Origin: an uncultured Gammaproteobacteria bacterium
GTDB lineage: Bacteria > Pseudomonadota > Gammaproteobacteria > UBA9214
Direction of reading: 5' to 3'
NCBI GenBank assembly: GCA_905480065.1
Contig: CAJQOV010000144.1
Coordinates: forward strand, 1 to 14,416
DNA length: 14,416 bases
The notes beneath the pieces are model-generated. The model made no database searches. It was given only the letters and a program-made list of their open reading frames with translations, and had not been told where the DNA came from. This document shows, piece after piece, positions 8,550-14,416 of the stretch. Both the position numbers and the translations under genes were made by a program. Position 1 is the stretch's first letter. Each line of letters starts with the position of its first letter.

Positions 8550-8873
8550 TCAGCGCTCCAGGTATTGCAGCTTGTCGGGTTTGTCTTTCCAGTCGTCGGC
8601 GTCGTCCGGCGCCGGTTTCATCTGGGTGATGACCGGCCAGTTGCGTGCCAGCTCGGCGTTGAGTTCCAGGAAGTGTTCCTGCCCGGCCGGCAGGTCACCC
8701 TCGTCGAAAATGGCGCCGATCGGACATTCCGGTTCGCACAGCGTGCAGTCGATGCACTCGTCCGGGTCGATGACGAGAAAGTTGGGCCCTTCGTGGAAGC
8801 AGTCGACCGGGCATACCTCGACACAGTCCGTGTATTTGCACTTGATGCAGTTTTCGGTGACGACGAAAGTCAT
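8550..8873 (-). CDS. fdxA: 7Fe ferredoxin FdxA (3Fe-4S/4Fe-4S)
   Basis: 107-aa ferredoxin very like Azotobacter vinelandii ferredoxin I: TFVVTENCIKCKYTDC at the start, DECIDCTLCEPECP in the middle and the KLQYLER ending. Cysteines (Met as 1) are 9, 12, 17, 21, 25, 40, 43, 46 and 50. By homology C9, C17 and C50 hold the 3Fe-4S cluster, C21, C40, C43 and C46 the 4Fe-4S cluster, and C25 is the free cysteine near it. It is a soluble one-electron carrier; its partner here is unknown. In Azotobacter the homologue influences the fpr redox response. GGAG at 8883-8880, six bases before the ATG, supports the start. It lies 123 bp after mutS and 29 bp before the addB-like gene, and may be the first gene of the fdxA-addB-addA-cnoX run. 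fdxA next to mutS is conserved in Pseudomonas. Confidence 0.97.
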   Translation of the reverse strand: MTFVVTENCIKCKYTDCVEVCPVDCFHEGPNFLVIDPDECIDCTLCEPECPIGAIFDEGDLPAGQEHFLELNAELARNWPVITQMKPAPDDADDWKDKPDKLQYLER

Positions 8874-8886
8874 GGTTCACTCCGCT

Positions 8887-8903
8887 TGCCGTGAATTACG
8901 GCA
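8887..8903. promoter_or_regulatory. Dyad/hairpin in fdxA leader, next to the Shine-Dalgarno
   Basis: TGCCGT-GAATT-ACGGCA is a perfect 6-bp inverted repeat with a 5-nt loop. On the transcript it would sit 3 nt upstream of the GGAG ribosome-binding site of fdxA (8883-8880). It could be a small leader hairpin affecting translation or a DNA operator with half-sites centred 11 bp apart. It has no T-run, so it is not a terminator for mutS. Function unknown. Confidence 0.4.
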
Positions 8904-8960
8904 GTTTCTCAGAAAAAATATGTAACTTGCTGTTTATCGTAGCTATGACAGTCCACGCCG

Positions 8961-8970
8961 CTGGCGCCAG
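8961..8970. repeat. 10-bp perfect palindrome CTGGCGCCAG
   Basis: A perfect 10-bp palindrome in the mutS-fdxA gap, just where transcription from the candidate fdxA promoter would begin. It may be an operator or part of the mutS 3' end; without a T-run it is not an intrinsic terminator. Confidence 0.35.
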
Positions 8971-8973
8971 GGC

Positions 8974-9003
8974 AGTATAACCGGAAACCGCGCCGATTAT
9001 GAA
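8974..9003 (-). promoter_or_regulatory. Candidate sigma70-type promoter for fdxA
   Basis: Read on the minus strand: -35 TTCATA (9003-8998, 4 of 6 to consensus), an 18-bp spacer, and -10 TATACT (8979-8974, 5 of 6). It overlaps the mutS stop and would give a leader of roughly 90 nt before the fdxA ATG. This is pattern matching only; it is the best-looking promoter in this gap and would serve the fdxA-addB-addA-cnoX group. Confidence 0.35.
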
Positions 9004-11561
9004 TGCAGTTCCTGCGCGGCCAGCTGTTGCAGCTGGTAGAGCGCCTGCAGTGCATCGCGCGGGCTCAGACTGTCCACGTCGAGTTCCTGCAACGCCGTCA
9101 ATGCCGGGTGTTCCTGCACGGCCTGGAACAGCGGCATCTGGGCCGCGGCGCTGCGCCCGGCATCCTGGCTGTGCTGTTCCAGTTCCTGCAGCCGTGCCCG
9201 TGCCTGGCGGATCACCGCTTGCGGCACGCCGGCCAGTGCCGCCACGTGCAGGCCGTAGCTGCGGTCCGCCGCACCCTCACGCAGCGCGTGCAGAAACACG
9301 ATGCGATCGTCGTGCTCGGTGGCATCGAGATGCACATTGAGGATGCCGGAATAGAGTTGCGGTAACTGCGTCAGTTCGAAGTAATGCGTGGCAAACAGGG
9401 TATAGGCCTGTACGCGCGTGGCCAGGTCAACCGCGCAGGCCCAGGCCAGCGACAGGCCATCGTAGGTGCTGGTGCCGCGGCCCACCTCGTCCATCAGCAC
9501 CAGGCTGTGGCGCGTGGCGTTGTGCAGGATGTTCGCGGTCTCGGTCATTTCCACCATGAAGGTGGAGCGGCCGCCGGCCAAATCATCGGCGGCGCCGATG
9601 CGCGAGAATATCCGGTCGATCGGGCCCAGCGTCGCGCTTGCGGCCGGGACATAACAGCCGATGTGCGCGAGCAGCACGATCAGCGCGGTCTGGCGCATGT
9701 AGGTGGATTTGCCGCCCATGTTCGGACCGGTGATGATCTGCATGCGGCGGCTTTCATCGAGGCGCGTATCATTCGGGATGAACGGCTCGTCCAGCATCTG
9801 TTCGACCACCAGGTGCCGGCCAGCCTCGATATGGATGCCGGGCCGTTCGTCCAGCTGCGGGCAGTTCAGGTTGAGGCTGCGACTGCGCTCGGCGAAGTTG
9901 GCCAGCACATCGAGCTCGGCGATACCCTCGGCACAGCGCGCCAGTGGCTCGAGGCTGGCGGTCAGGGTATCGAGTAACTCTTCGTAAAGTGATTTTTCCA
10001 GTGCCAGTGCACGCTCGTGCGCGCTCAGCACCTGGTCCTCGTGCGCCTTCAGTTCCGGGGTGATGTAGCGTTCCACGCCCTTCAGGGTCTGGCGGCGCTG
10101 ATAGTTCTCCGGTACGTGGTCGGCCTGCAGCCGGCTGACCTCGATGTAGTAGCCATGCACGCGGTTGTAGCGGATCTTCAGGTTGCTGATGCCGCTGCGC
10201 TCGCGTTCGGCCGTTTCCATGGCCAGCAGGCATTCATCGCCGTGCTCGCTGAGCCGGCGCAATTCGTCCAGCGTGCTGTCATAGCCGTCGGCCAGCACAC
10301 CGCCGTCGCGGATCAGCAGCGGTGGCTGTTGCTTGATGGCGCGTGCCAGCAGCGCATGGGTGTCAGCGTGTGTGCCGGTCTGCGCAGCCAGTTGTCGCAG
10401 CCGGGTGTCGTCGCAATCCGCCAGCAGCGTTTGCAACTCCGGCAACAGGGCGAGGCTGTCACGCAGTCCGGACAGATCGCGCGGCCGCGCGGAGCGCAGC
10501 GCAATGCGCGACAGGATGCGCTCGATATCGGCGCAGCCGCGCAGCAGGTCATGCAGCGGATGGTCCAGTACGCTGTCCAGCACTACGGCAATGCTGGCAT
10601 GGCGCTGGCGCAGCAGGGTGTGATCGCGCAACGGCCGATTCAGCCAGCGCCGCAGCAGGCGGGCGCCCATCACGGTTGCACACTGGTCGAGTACGCCCGC
10701 CACGGTGTGTTCACGGCGACCGGAGGGGGCCTGTTCCAGTTCCAGGTTGCGGCGCGTGGCAACGTCCAGCACCAGGCTGTCGCTGCGTGACTCGACGTGC
10801 AGTCCGCGCAGGTGTGGCAGTGCCGTGCGTTGCGTGTTCCTGACGTATTGCAGCAGGCCACCGGCGGCGCCAATCGCGACGCTCAGATGTTCGCAGCCGA
10901 AGCCGTTCAGGTCACGGGTACCGAATTGTTCATTGAGCTGGCGTTGTGCGCTGTCGGTTTCGAACAGCCAGGGTGACAGGCGGCGCAGCTGGCGACCGGG
11001 TTCCAGCGCGGCAGGCGGGGCGAGTGCCTCGTTGACGATCAGCTCGGCGGGACGCAGGCGGGCGATTTCCCCGAGCATGGCTTCCTCGCCGCTGACTTCC
11101 TGCACACAAAAGCGGCCGGCGGCGAGGTCCAGCGCGGCGATACCCCAGGCCTCGCCGGACTGGTGGATCGCGACCAGCAGGTTGTCCTGGCGTTCGCTGA
11201 GCAGGGCCTCCTCGGTGAGGGTGCCCGGCGTGATGATGCGTACCACCTTGCGTTCCACCGGCCCCTTGCTGGTGGCCGGGTCGCCGATCTGCTCGCAGAT
11301 GGCGACCGATTCCCCCTGGCGCACCAGCCGGCCCAGGTACTGGTCAACCGCGTGCACCGGCACGCCGGCCATGGGAATACTTTCCCCGTTGGATTTGCCG
11401 CGCGCCGTCAGCGTGATATCGAGCAGTCGTGACGCGCGCTGGGCATCCGAGAAGAACAGCTCGTAGAAATCCCCCATCCGATAAAACAGCAGGATATCGG
11501 GGAATTCTGCCTTGATGCCGAGGTACTGCTGCATCATCGGGGTGTGGGCGGGTGCGGTCAT
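8997..11561 (-). CDS. mutS: DNA mismatch repair protein MutS
   Basis: 854 aa with this start (E. coli MutS has 853). MutS detects mismatches and small loops, then as an ATP-bound sliding clamp recruits MutL. Visible: the mismatch-reading motif F32-Y-E34 in YRMGDFYELF; connector, lever and clamp domains through the middle; Walker A GPNMGGKS (612-619, K618); Walker B LVLMDEVGRG (D691, E692); the STYDGLSLAWA signature; and the C-terminal helix-turn-helix region. Q808-M-P-L-F812 matches the beta-clamp-binding pentapeptide, as at the equivalent place in E. coli MutS. Start: the ATG at 11561 (MTAPAHTPMMQQYL) fits the family length. An in-frame ATG at 11606 would add 15 residues and a TTG at 11678 adds 39; no Shine-Dalgarno decides between them. 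Divergent from pncC. Confidence 0.97.
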   Translation of the reverse strand: MTAPAHTPMMQQYLGIKAEFPDILLFYRMGDFYELFFSDAQRASRLLDITLTARGKSNGESIPMAGVPVHAVDQYLGRLVRQGESVAICEQIGDPATSKGPVERKVVRIITPGTLTEEALLSERQDNLLVAIHQSGEAWGIAALDLAAGRFCVQEVSGEEAMLGEIARLRPAELIVNEALAPPAALEPGRQLRRLSPWLFETDSAQRQLNEQFGTRDLNGFGCEHLSVAIGAAGGLLQYVRNTQRTALPHLRGLHVESRSDSLVLDVATRRNLELEQAPSGRREHTVAGVLDQCATVMGARLLRRWLNRPLRDHTLLRQRHASIAVVLDSVLDHPLHDLLRGCADIERILSRIALRSARPRDLSGLRDSLALLPELQTLLADCDDTRLRQLAAQTGTHADTHALLARAIKQQPPLLIRDGGVLADGYDSTLDELRRLSEHGDECLLAMETAERERSGISNLKIRYNRVHGYYIEVSRLQADHVPENYQRRQTLKGVERYITPELKAHEDQVLSAHERALALEKSLYEELLDTLTASLEPLARCAEGIAELDVLANFAERSRSLNLNCPQLDERPGIHIEAGRHLVVEQMLDEPFIPNDTRLDESRRMQIITGPNMGGKSTYMRQTALIVLLAHIGCYVPAASATLGPIDRIFSRIGAADDLAGGRSTFMVEMTETANILHNATRHSLVLMDEVGRGTSTYDGLSLAWACAVDLATRVQAYTLFATHYFELTQLPQLYSGILNVHLDATEHDDRIVFLHALREGAADRSYGLHVAALAGVPQAVIRQARARLQELEQHSQDAGRSAAAQMPLFQAVQEHPALTALQELDVDSLSPRDALQALYQLQQLAAQELHS

Positions 11562-11637
11562 GGCGGTGAAGTTTACCGTATCGGTAATTGCTTGCGCAGT
11601 GTTCATTGCACGGCGGGAAAGGTCGCTGCTATCGTGT

Positions 11638-11658
11638 ACCTTGACTTGCTTGCAAGGT
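11638..11658. promoter_or_regulatory. 21-bp dyad ACCTTG-N9-CAAGGT, MerR-operator-like
   Basis: A perfect 6-bp inverted repeat spanning 21 bp. Its outer ACCTT/AAGGT arms and total length match the layout of MerR-family operators such as the E. coli CueR site at copA (recalled, not searched). Those operators lie inside a promoter with an overlong 19-20 bp spacer. Here the flanking -35 and -10 matches are poor in both directions (for example CATTAC at 11660-11665 on the plus strand), and no merR-type gene is in the window. It lies 76 bp upstream of the chosen mutS start. Confidence 0.3.
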
Positions 11659-11716
11659 GCATTACTGCGCTGCAGCAAATCCGGGTGGCCAGTCAGGCAC
11701 AGAATACAATTTTCAT

Positions 11717-11831
11717 GTCATCCCCGCGTGCTCGGGAATGATGCAATGGAATGACGAGGCTTCTACGCGGCGGTTTCCGGGTTCCCGCCCCACGCCTTCA
11801 TGGGCAGGTGCAATCTCGGCGCGGGAATGAC
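11717..11831. repeat. 115-bp palindromic repeat-like element (REP/MITE-type)
   Basis: The ends form a near-perfect 12-bp inverted repeat: GTCATCCCCGCG (11717-11728) against CGCGGGAATGAC (11820-11831), one mismatch. Inside, TCATCCCCG (11718-11726) pairs with CGGGAATGA (11733-11741) around a 6-nt loop with one mismatch, TTCCCGC (11782-11788) pairs exactly with GCGGGAA (11821-11827), and another GGAATGAC lies at 11748-11755. The 'TTCCCGC...GCGGGAATGAC' wording is typical of dispersed palindromic repeats in many proteobacterial genomes. There is no coding capacity. It may be a small non-autonomous element or eroded tandem REP units; copy number cannot be judged from one window. Confidence 0.6.
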
Positions 11832-11926
11832 GGCCTTGATCAGAGGTCCCGCGAGCGATTGGCGGAGCGCTGCATGGCCTGGAGGTGTTTGCATGGCGGG
11901 TAACCGGGGAGTAACGGGAAAGGCGC

Positions 11927-12415
11927 ATGTCCGAGTTAGGTGATCTCTCAGAAAAGCTGGGCAAGCTGTTGCTTGTACAGAAAAAGTTTATTGCGGTCGC
12001 CGAGTCCTGTACCGGCGGCTGGGTGGCCAAGTGCCTGACCGACGTCGCCGGCAGTTCCGGCTGGTTTGAGCGTGGCTTTGTCAGCTACAGCAACGCCGCC
12101 AAGCAGGAGATGCTCGGGGTGCCGGCCGCCACGCTGGAGGCGCATGGTGCCGTCAGTGAGCCGACCGTGCTGGCCATGGCAGAGGGCGCGTTGCAGCACA
12201 GTCATGCCGGCGTGGCGGTGGCGATCAGTGGCATCGCCGGGCCCGGGGGGGCAGTGCCCGGCAAGCCGGTCGGAACGGTCTGCATGGCATGGTGCGAGGC
12301 AGGCGGGCGCAGTCGCGTGGAGACCAGGCAGTTTGCCGGTGACCGCGCTGCGGTACGGCGCCAGGCGGTACAGCATGCACTGGGCGGATTGCTGGAACTG
12401 CTGCAGGATGGCTGA
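11927..12415 (+). CDS. pncC: Nicotinamide-nucleotide amidase PncC (short CinA)
   Basis: 162-aa stand-alone CinA C-terminal domain, like E. coli PncC (YgaD). It deamidates nicotinamide mononucleotide to nicotinic acid mononucleotide, recycling the NMN released by NAD-dependent DNA ligase and other NAD users. Visible: AESCTGGWVAK with the probable catalytic Ser27, FERGFVSYSNAAK with Tyr54 and Lys59, VSEPTV, ISGIAGPGG and KPVGTV, then GDRAAVRRQAV. The N-terminal MoeA-like (COG1058) domain of full-length CinA is absent, which is normal for the short form. Start ATG at 11927; AAAGG lies only 3 nt upstream, so the ribosome site is weak. A run of seven G (12245-12251) is in frame and does no harm. 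First of a pncC-thpR-recA-recX run; pncC before recA is conserved in enterics and pseudomonads. Its stop overlaps the thpR start by 8 nt. Confidence 0.96.
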   Translation: MSELGDLSEKLGKLLLVQKKFIAVAESCTGGWVAKCLTDVAGSSGWFERGFVSYSNAAKQEMLGVPAATLEAHGAVSEPTVLAMAEGALQHSHAGVAVAISGIAGPGGAVPGKPVGTVCMAWCEAGGRSRVETRQFAGDRAAVRRQAVQHALGGLLELLQDG

Positions 12416-12953
12416 ACCCACCCGGCGGCTGTTTTTTGCCCTGTGGCCGGACGCACCGACCCGTAGCGCACTCGATAGCGCCGCGCTGGCCATAGCCGGC
12501 AAACGTGTGCGCCGGATCCCGGCAGCAAACCTGCACGTGACGCTCGCGTTTGCCGGTTCTGTGGATGCGGTGGTGCAGTCCTGCCTGGAAACCGGGGCGC
12601 AGGCCATTCAGTTGCCGGGATTCGAGCTGTGTATCGATGTGTCCGGTCACTTTGCGCGTCCACGCATCCAGTGGCTGGGTCTGTCCCATACCCCTGCTGC
12701 GCTGTGGGAACTGGCAGGTGCGCTGCGCAAGGCGCTGGCCGGTTGCGGTCTGGAGCCGGAAGCGCGCGCCTTCCACGCGCATGTGAGTATCGCCCGCAAG
12801 GTGTCCCGGCCGTTGCCGGCGCGCCCGTTCGAGCCGGTGTGCTGGTCAATCGGCGCATTCAGCCTGGTGGAGTCGGTCAGCTCTGCGGCCGGGGTACAGT
12901 ATTTGCCGATTCGTACCTGGAAGCTGGAGGGGCAGGCGGCATCTATGGGATAA
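12408..12953 (+). CDS. thpR: RNA 2',3'-cyclic phosphodiesterase ThpR (LigT)
   Basis: 181-aa 2H phosphoesterase, formerly called 2'-5' RNA ligase (E. coli ThpR about 176 aa). The family opens 2',3'-cyclic phosphates on RNA ends to 2'-phosphates and can reversibly make 2'-5' links in vitro; its physiological role is unclear. Both HxTx motifs are present: H43-V-T45-L in NLHVTLAFAG and H125-V-S127-I in HAHVSIARK. RRLFFALWP at residues 6-14 and the QWLGL strand are typical of the family. Start: the ATG at 12408 gives the family length and overlaps the pncC stop by 8 nt, suggesting coupled translation; the frame is open far upstream through pncC, but that part is shadow. The last codons contain the candidate -10 of recA. 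Nothing appears missing. Confidence 0.93.
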   Translation: MAEPTRRLFFALWPDAPTRSALDSAALAIAGKRVRRIPAANLHVTLAFAGSVDAVVQSCLETGAQAIQLPGFELCIDVSGHFARPRIQWLGLSHTPAALWELAGALRKALAGCGLEPEARAFHAHVSIARKVSRPLPARPFEPVCWSIGAFSLVESVSSAAGVQYLPIRTWKLEGQAASMG

Positions 12954-12954
12954 T
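12946..12954 (+). promoter_or_regulatory. Candidate extended -10 of a recA promoter
   Basis: TG-n-GATAAT spans the thpR stop codon; GATAAT (12949-12954) matches the -10 consensus at 5 of 6 and carries the TGn extension that can replace a good -35. The -35 window (near 12925-12930, TGGAGG) is poor. Start of transcription would be near 12961, about 50 nt before the recA ATG. No LexA-type dyad overlaps it. Alternatively recA is read only from the pncC side. Confidence 0.35.
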
Positions 12955-13000
12955 CCGCGCGTCCGGCATACCAGGGAATGGGTTGCCATGATCACTATCC

Positions 13001-13006
13001 GGAGGA
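13001..13006 (+). promoter_or_regulatory. Strong Shine-Dalgarno that fixes the recA start
   Basis: GGAGGA sits five bases before the ATG at 13012. It is the strongest ribosome-binding site in the window, fitting high RecA expression, and it rules out the in-frame ATG at 12988, which lies upstream of it. Confidence 0.85.
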
Positions 13007-13011
13007 ATTTA

Positions 13012-14035
<1,024 letters not shown>

Positions 14036-14052
<17 letters not shown>

Positions 14053-14416
14053 GGCGACCGCGGCCGACATCCGCCTGGTCGCCATGGACCTGCTGGCCAG
14101 GCGCGAGCACAGCGCATCCGAACTGACCCGTAAACTGCTGGCCCGCGGGTTTGAGGAACCGGCGGTCGCCACGGTGCTGCAGGCGTTGTCTGCGGAAGGC
14201 TTGCAAAGCGACGCCCGGTTTGCCGAAACCTTTGTTTACTCGCGCATCCAGCGCGGCTCCGGACCGGCCAAGATCCGCGCCGAGTTGCGCGAGCGCGGCG
14301 TAGCGGACGTCCTGATCGGTGACTGCATGGAATCCTCGGCCGGGGAATGGCTCGAGCGGTTACGGGAAGTACGTGCAAAAAAATTCGGCCCCGACTTGCC
14401 TGCCGATTACCGGGAG
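14036..14416 (+). CDS. recX: Regulatory protein RecX (5' part)
   Basis: Partial, cut by the right edge: 127 codons of a protein usually about 150 aa. RecX binds RecA filaments and caps or destabilises them. The frame reads DIRLVAMDLLARREHSASEL then TRKL; later come DARFAETFVYSRIQRGSGP, KIRAELRERGV and KKFGPDLPADYRE, the three helical repeats of RecX in order. The start is uncertain. TTG at 14036 includes the conserved first helix and overlaps recA by 17 nt, with AGAGG just upstream (14028-14032, only 3 nt away). The ATG at 14084, 31 nt after the recA stop, would cut the first helix and has no ribosome site. The TTG was chosen. With no space for a terminator, recX must be cotranscribed with recA. 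A run of seven A (14377-14383) encodes Lys-Lys. Confidence 0.88.

Larger units (their letters stand above)
11562..11926. other. 365-bp divergent intergenic region between mutS and pncC
   Basis: No credible gene is seen on either strand; the small ORFs here show no family features. It contains the 21-bp dyad at 11638-11658 and the 115-bp palindromic element at 11717-11831, both listed separately. TACAAT (11705-11710) looks like a -10 box reading toward pncC but has no acceptable -35. Upstream of pncC, GGAG (11908-11911) and AAAGG (11919-11923) are the only Shine-Dalgarno-like stretches, and neither is well spaced. No convincing mutS promoter was identified by eye. Confidence 0.7.

Noticed and set aside
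6244..8925. Long + strand open frames (523 and 368 codons) opposite the addB-like gene and fdxA
   Set aside because: Same reason: shadows of well-supported minus-strand genes, with no family features and no ribosome-binding sites.
8930..8951. CTGT-N14-ACAG in the fdxA leader as a LexA box
   Set aside because: LexA needs eight bases between the half-sites; 14 is far outside, and the inner TAGCTA palindrome has a different centre.
11966..11980. CTGT-N7-ACAG near the start of pncC as an operon-head SOS box
   Set aside because: One base short of the strict spacing and inside coding sequence; kept only as a near match in the recA finding.
11713..12030. Minus-strand ORF of 105 codons across the repeat and the start of pncC
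   Set aside because: It runs through the palindromic element and antisense to pncC, with no recognisable features.
12245..12251. G7 run in pncC as a phase-variation tract
   Set aside because: The frame is intact and encodes the conserved GPGG motif; seven is short for a contingency tract and pncC is a housekeeping gene.
12965..12987. Imperfect dyad GGCATACC-N7-GGGTTGCC before recA as an operator
   Set aside because: Only 6 of 8 positions pair and the mismatches are central; too weak to claim without comparison to relatives.
14377..14383. A7 run in recX (A-AAA-AAA in frame) as a programmed slippage site
   Set aside because: It encodes the conserved Lys-Lys before FG; no downstream stimulatory structure can be judged because the window ends 33 bases later.

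Overview
The window is a GC-rich chromosomal segment from a gammaproteobacterium. Three things point there: XerD, DsbC, MutS, PncC and RecA resemble the E. coli/Pseudomonas proteins closely; xerD-dsbC are adjacent as in enterics; and mutS, fdxA, pncC, recA and recX are grouped as in Pseudomonas and relatives. No IS, phage gene, tRNA, rRNA or CRISPR array was seen. Coding density is high, and all complete genes look intact. The genus cannot be named from the sequence alone; a Chromatiales-like lineage is only a guess.

Layout. Left block (+ strand, 2-1298): the 3' part of xerD (cut by the window edge), then dsbC. Central block (- strand, transcribed right to left, 11561 to 1351): mutS; a 123-bp gap; then a compact putative operon fdxA - addB-like - addA-like - cnoX, with junctions of 29 bp, a 4-base ATGA overlap and 16 bp. 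dsbC and cnoX converge across 52 bp. Right block (+ strand, 11927-14416): pncC, thpR, recA and recX (cut by the right edge); pncC/thpR overlap by 8 nt and recA/recX probably by 17 nt. The mutS and pncC blocks diverge from a 365-bp intergenic region (11562-11926), the only long non-coding stretch. It holds a 115-bp palindromic repeat-like element and a 21-bp dyad resembling a MerR-family operator.

How the genes fit together. Most of the window is genome maintenance: XerD resolves chromosome dimers, MutS starts mismatch repair, RecA is the strand-exchange recombinase, RecX modulates it, and the AddA/AddB-like pair should process double-strand ends for RecA. The last is unusual, because most studied gammaproteobacteria use RecBCD. 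The AddB-like protein keeps the four cysteines of the AddB iron-sulfur cluster and a complete nuclease motif but shows no Walker A motif. It sits directly behind a 7Fe ferredoxin gene and ahead of a thioredoxin-TPR chaperone (CnoX). The redox and protein-quality genes (dsbC, fdxA, cnoX) are interleaved with the repair genes.

The points most worth following up are the addBA-like pair and its ferredoxin/thioredoxin neighbours, the lack of a recognisable LexA box before recA, the recA/recX overlap that leaves no room for the usual attenuating terminator, and the mutS-pncC intergenic region.
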